From assembly GCF_005222705.1 (NCBI RefSeq), contig NZ_STGF01000006.1:1-64000 (forward strand): a stretch of DNA of 64,000 nt. The letters are read 5' to 3'. The stretch is from Paenibacillus sp. SY21-1. GTDB taxonomy: Bacteria > Bacillota > Bacilli > Paenibacillales > Paenibacillaceae. Shown piece by piece: positions 61,674 to 64,000 of the stretch (position 1 is its first letter; each line of letters starts with the position of its first letter). Made by a program: the position numbers and the translations under genes. The notes beneath the pieces were generated by a model. That model made no database searches. It had not been told where the DNA came from and saw nothing but the letters and a program-made list of their open reading frames with translations.

Positions 61674-62364
61674 AATTTTTGATTGGGGCTGGAAGTTCCC
61701 CTCGCTGATTCAGACGGCTCAGGCGTTCGTGTACGGTTTTACCGAGGGACAGCTGTTTGAGGCGACTCTTCAGAGTGTGAATCGGCTGTTGATCGCGTTT
61801 GCTATTTCCATTTCAGTCGGAACGGTGCTTGGTTTCTTGTTTGCCCGCTCCCGCATGCTGGACGACACGCTTGGTTTTATGGTCGTAGCGCTTCAGACCA
61901 TCCCGAGCATTGCGTGGCTGCCATTTGCGATTATCTGGTTTGGGCTTAATGATACCTCGGTCATTTTTATTACTGCGCTTGGCGCAACATGGACGATGGC
62001 GATTTCCAGCCGAACAGGCATTATGAATATACCGCCGATATACATAAAAGCTGCACAAACGATGGGGACAGGAACGGGCTGGCGCATGTTCATCCAAGTC
62101 ATAATTCCGGCAGCATTCCCTCATATGATGAACGGCGTAAGAGTAGCTTGGGCATTTGCTTGGCGTGCACTTGTTGCTGGCGAGCTCATTGCCAGAGGAG
62201 TGGGGCTCGGCCAGCTGCTTCAGGACGGACGGAATTTGGGTGATACGGCCCAAATGCTCTGCATTGTCATTATTATTGCTGTGCTGGGTACGATCTCCGA
62301 CCATCTGCTATTCAAGAAGCTGGAGGATAAGCTGCTCATTCGTTACGGGTTAAAGAAACATTAA
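61606..62364 (+). CDS. ABC transporter permease, SsuC/TauC type
   Basis: A 252-residue protein with about six helices and EAA-type loop YIKAAQTMGTGTGWRMFIQVIIP, and the motif VAWAFAWRALVAGELIARGVGLGQLL typical of sulfonate/nitrate permeases. AAGGAGG precedes the start within the ATPase gene. Confidence 0.92.
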   Translation: MNTALRRTLFIILVLIIWEAGYRIFDWGWKFPSLIQTAQAFVYGFTEGQLFEATLQSVNRLLIAFAISISVGTVLGFLFARSRMLDDTLGFMVVALQTIPSIAWLPFAIIWFGLNDTSVIFITALGATWTMAISSRTGIMNIPPIYIKAAQTMGTGTGWRMFIQVIIPAAFPHMMNGVRVAWAFAWRALVAGELIARGVGLGQLLQDGRNLGDTAQMLCIVIIIAVLGTISDHLLFKKLEDKLLIRYGLKKH

Positions 62365-62396
62365 CCATATACATAAGAAGCAAGGGAGAGGTTAAG

Positions 62397-63488
62397 ATGA
62401 GAAACAAACGTTTTACTGTTTTTGCTATGCTGCTGCTGGTTGCGCTGGTTGTTTCGGCATGCGGTGGCGGAGGGAGCAACACGCCAGTCAATCAAGGGGC
62501 AGGTCAGGCGAGCAATGAGCCAAGTCCAGAAGCGGAGGCTGAAAGCAAGAAGCCGCTAACCGTCAAAATTGGCATATTTAAAAATGTAACGCATGCTCCG
62601 GGCTATATCGCTTTGGAGAAGGGTTATTTTCAGGAGTTGTTCGGTGACCATGTCACGATAGAAGTATTGGCATTCGACAACGGCTCTGATTTCTCTACCG
62701 CTATTGCGACTGAAGAGATCGATCTTGGCTTCGTTGGTCCAGGCCCCTCTACGAACCAGTTCACCAAGAGTAAAAACTTCCGTGTCATTTCCGGCTCCAA
62801 CAATGGAGGCGCGGTGCTTGTAGCAGGCAAAGACTCCGGTATTGCCAGCGTTAAGGATCTTGTAGGCAAAACGGTAGCCATTCCGACAAAGGGCAGCACC
62901 AACGAAATTTCCTTGCGCCTGCTGCTTCAGCAGGAAGGCCTCGAGGTAACGACGGATAACAGCGGCGTGCAGATCGTAGCCCGCGCGCCAGCCGATACGC
63001 TGACAACGATGCGGACCAAGGAAATTGATGCGACCCTTATTCCTGAGCCTTGGGCAACGCAAATGGAGAAAGAAGGCATCGCGAACGTCATTGTGCCTTG
63101 GGATCAAATCCCGCCCAATAATGGCGACTATCCGCTGGTCATTCTTGTTGCCGGAGATAAGTTTCTGAAGGAGCATCGGGACTTGGCCAAGCAAGCCATT
63201 AAAGCGAACCAGCAAGCCATTGCATTCATTCAGAGCAATCCCGATGAGGCCTATGAATTGATTAACAACCGCTTGAAGGAATTGGCGGGTAAAGGCATGG
63301 AGATCGAGCTTATCCAAGCTGCTCTATCCCACTTGCGTTTGACCACTGACGTAAGTCAATCCGCGATTGAGGAGATGGCCAAAGTGTCTATTGAAGCCGG
63401 CTATATCAAGAATGTGACGCTCGATGAGCTTGATCTGTCTCCATTCCTTGATCTATCCTTGCTTGAAGAAGTAAAGGCTGAGAAATAG
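62397..63488 (+). CDS. ABC transporter binding lipoprotein, SsuA/NrtA-like
   Basis: A 363-residue lipoprotein with lipobox VVSAC. The body has the periplasmic-binding pattern for sulfonate-like ligands: VKIGIFKNVTHAPGYIALEKGYF, ATEEIDLGFVGPGPS, KTVAIPTKGSTNEISLRLLL and DATLIPEPWATQM. It completes a SsuBCA-type importer. No sulfonate monooxygenase or cysteine-regulon gene is in view, so sulfonate versus nitrate or pyrimidine substrate cannot be decided. Confidence 0.9.
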   Translation: MRNKRFTVFAMLLLVALVVSACGGGGSNTPVNQGAGQASNEPSPEAEAESKKPLTVKIGIFKNVTHAPGYIALEKGYFQELFGDHVTIEVLAFDNGSDFSTAIATEEIDLGFVGPGPSTNQFTKSKNFRVISGSNNGGAVLVAGKDSGIASVKDLVGKTVAIPTKGSTNEISLRLLLQQEGLEVTTDNSGVQIVARAPADTLTTMRTKEIDATLIPEPWATQMEKEGIANVIVPWDQIPPNNGDYPLVILVAGDKFLKEHRDLAKQAIKANQQAIAFIQSNPDEAYELINNRLKELAGKGMEIELIQAALSHLRLTTDVSQSAIEEMAKVSIEAGYIKNVTLDELDLSPFLDLSLLEEVKAEK

Positions 63489-63530
63489 CTCTTGAATTAC
63501 TCCGCCTAGCGGTTATAGACCAAAAGACAG

Positions 63531-63572
63531 AAATGGCGGTGCAGGGACAAATCCCCGGCACTGCCGTTTCTT
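63531..63572 (+). terminator. intrinsic terminator
   Basis: AATGGCGGTGC and GCACTGCCGTT pair with two G-T positions across a loop that contains GGG/CCC, followed by a T-rich tract. Confidence 0.75.
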
Positions 63573-63614
63573 TATTTCTTTCAGCTTTTTGATACAGGGC
63601 AAAAACGAAAAATG

Positions 63615-63674
63615 GTTGCAATAGCATCATATTATTGCTATACTCCTCCTACACGAAATTAGTTGCAATAGCAT
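63615..63674 (+). promoter_or_regulatory. promoter and duplicated operator before the MarR gene
   Basis: TTGCAA (63616-63621), 17-base spacer and TATACT (63639-63644) form a promoter. GTTGCAATAGCAT occurs twice (63615-63627 and 63662-63674): once over the -35 box and once in the leader. A TTGCTAT near 63635 is an inverted partial copy. This fits autoregulation by the MarR protein. Confidence 0.6.
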
Positions 63675-63709
63675 ACTAATTTGCAAATGCGAACATGAGG
63701 AGGGTCTAC

Positions 63710-64000
63710 ATGAGTCAGAACGGTGATGAAAAGGAGCCGCTTGTATTTGAATCCGCGAATAAATACGTGTCGGCGATTTATCGGCATCTGCAAATTATCA
63801 TTTCCGATGAACTGGCTGAATTCAGAATAGGAAGCGGGCAATTTATTTTTCTATTGGAAATTGCGGAAGCCCAGGGGATAACGCAAAAGGCGCTGAGCAA
63901 GAAGCTGCTTATTGACAAGACAACAACCGCCAAGGCCATGAACAAATTGGAGGCTGAAGGATATGTGAAGCGTATCCCCTCGCCTGAAGATCAGCGCTGC
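63710..64000 (+). CDS. MarR-family transcriptional regulator, 5' part
   Basis: The first 97 codons before the window ends. YVSAIYRHLQIIISDEL begins the dimer helix; GITQKALSKKLLIDKTTTAKAMNKLEAEGYVKR is a MarR winged-helix motif with its recognition helix, and IPSPEDQRC begins the wing. GAGGAGGG precedes the ATG. Its target is beyond the window or its own promoter. Confidence 0.92.
   Translation, partial: MSQNGDEKEPLVFESANKYVSAIYRHLQIIISDELAEFRIGSGQFIFLLEIAEAQGITQKALSKKLLIDKTTTAKAMNKLEAEGYVKRIPSPEDQRC

Noticed and set aside
62556..63317. 253-codon minus-strand frame under the SsuA-like receptor
   Set aside because: Shadow frame of a confident binding protein; no ribosome-binding site.

Overview
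The window reads as chromosome of a spore-forming, low-to-moderate GC Bacillota, most likely Paenibacillus or a close relative. Support comes from the cotJABC spore-coat genes, an SLH-anchored surface protein, a YesMN-type two-component pair driving an LplABC-type sugar importer, strong Shine-Dalgarno sequences with frequent GTG and TTG starts, and many textbook intrinsic terminators. I see no rRNA, tRNA, CRISPR array, insertion sequence or phage module.

Layout. 0-6.5 kb: a lipoprotein and a 1712-residue surface protein with three C-terminal SLH repeats. 6.6-19 kb: a region shaped by duplication and decay. An Fbp/Pot-type ABC transporter has its lipoprotein receptor, fused permease and divergent LysR regulator at 15.2-19.0 kb. 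The ATPase gene there is a wreck (14758-15230), while an intact homologue sits alone at 6593-7696. Two paralogous lipoproteins (8.1 and 13.6 kb) flank an unusual cluster: a lipoprotein with two ribosomal-protein-L12 C-terminal-like domains, an ankyrin lipoprotein, an SPFH protein with zinc ribbons (YdjI-like) and a zinc-ribbon membrane protein (YdjG-like). 19-22 kb: small membrane proteins and an acetyltransferase cut short by an in-frame stop. 22-32 kb: a signalling block with a sensor kinase carrying a degenerate kinase core and receiver, a SARP-type response regulator, a chemoreceptor, a PAS hybrid kinase, a lone receiver and an HD-GYP protein. 32.4-33.6 kb: cotJABC. 33.8-37.5 kb: an MsrA fragment, an alcohol dehydrogenase with an MFS exporter, and a secreted helical protein. 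37.7-42 kb: GH30 and GH43 glycosidases with a divergent ArsR-type regulator. 42-43.4 kb: an FMN riboswitch controlling an EamA transporter. 43.7-45.9 kb: a CadA/ZntA-type metal pump. 46-50.3 kb: CopC, CopD, BdbD, BdbC, a BlaI/CopY repressor and an M56 protease. 50.4-60.5 kb: YesM/YesN-type kinase and regulator, two sugar permeases, a GH106-like glycosidase and a sugar-binding lipoprotein. 60.8-63.5 kb: an SsuBCA-type transporter. 63.7 kb to the end: the start of a MarR regulator.

The clearest regulatory logic is in the 50-60 kb sugar locus. Three promoters (before the kinase, before the first permease, before the binding protein) each carry two direct repeats of CTTAAAAATGAC-like sequence exactly 22 bp apart, starting 15 bp before the -35 box. 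This looks like the binding site of the AraC-type response regulator encoded in the same locus, so the system would control itself, its importer and its enzyme together.

All coordinates and motifs were read by eye. Functions are inferred from recognised families; no database search was run.
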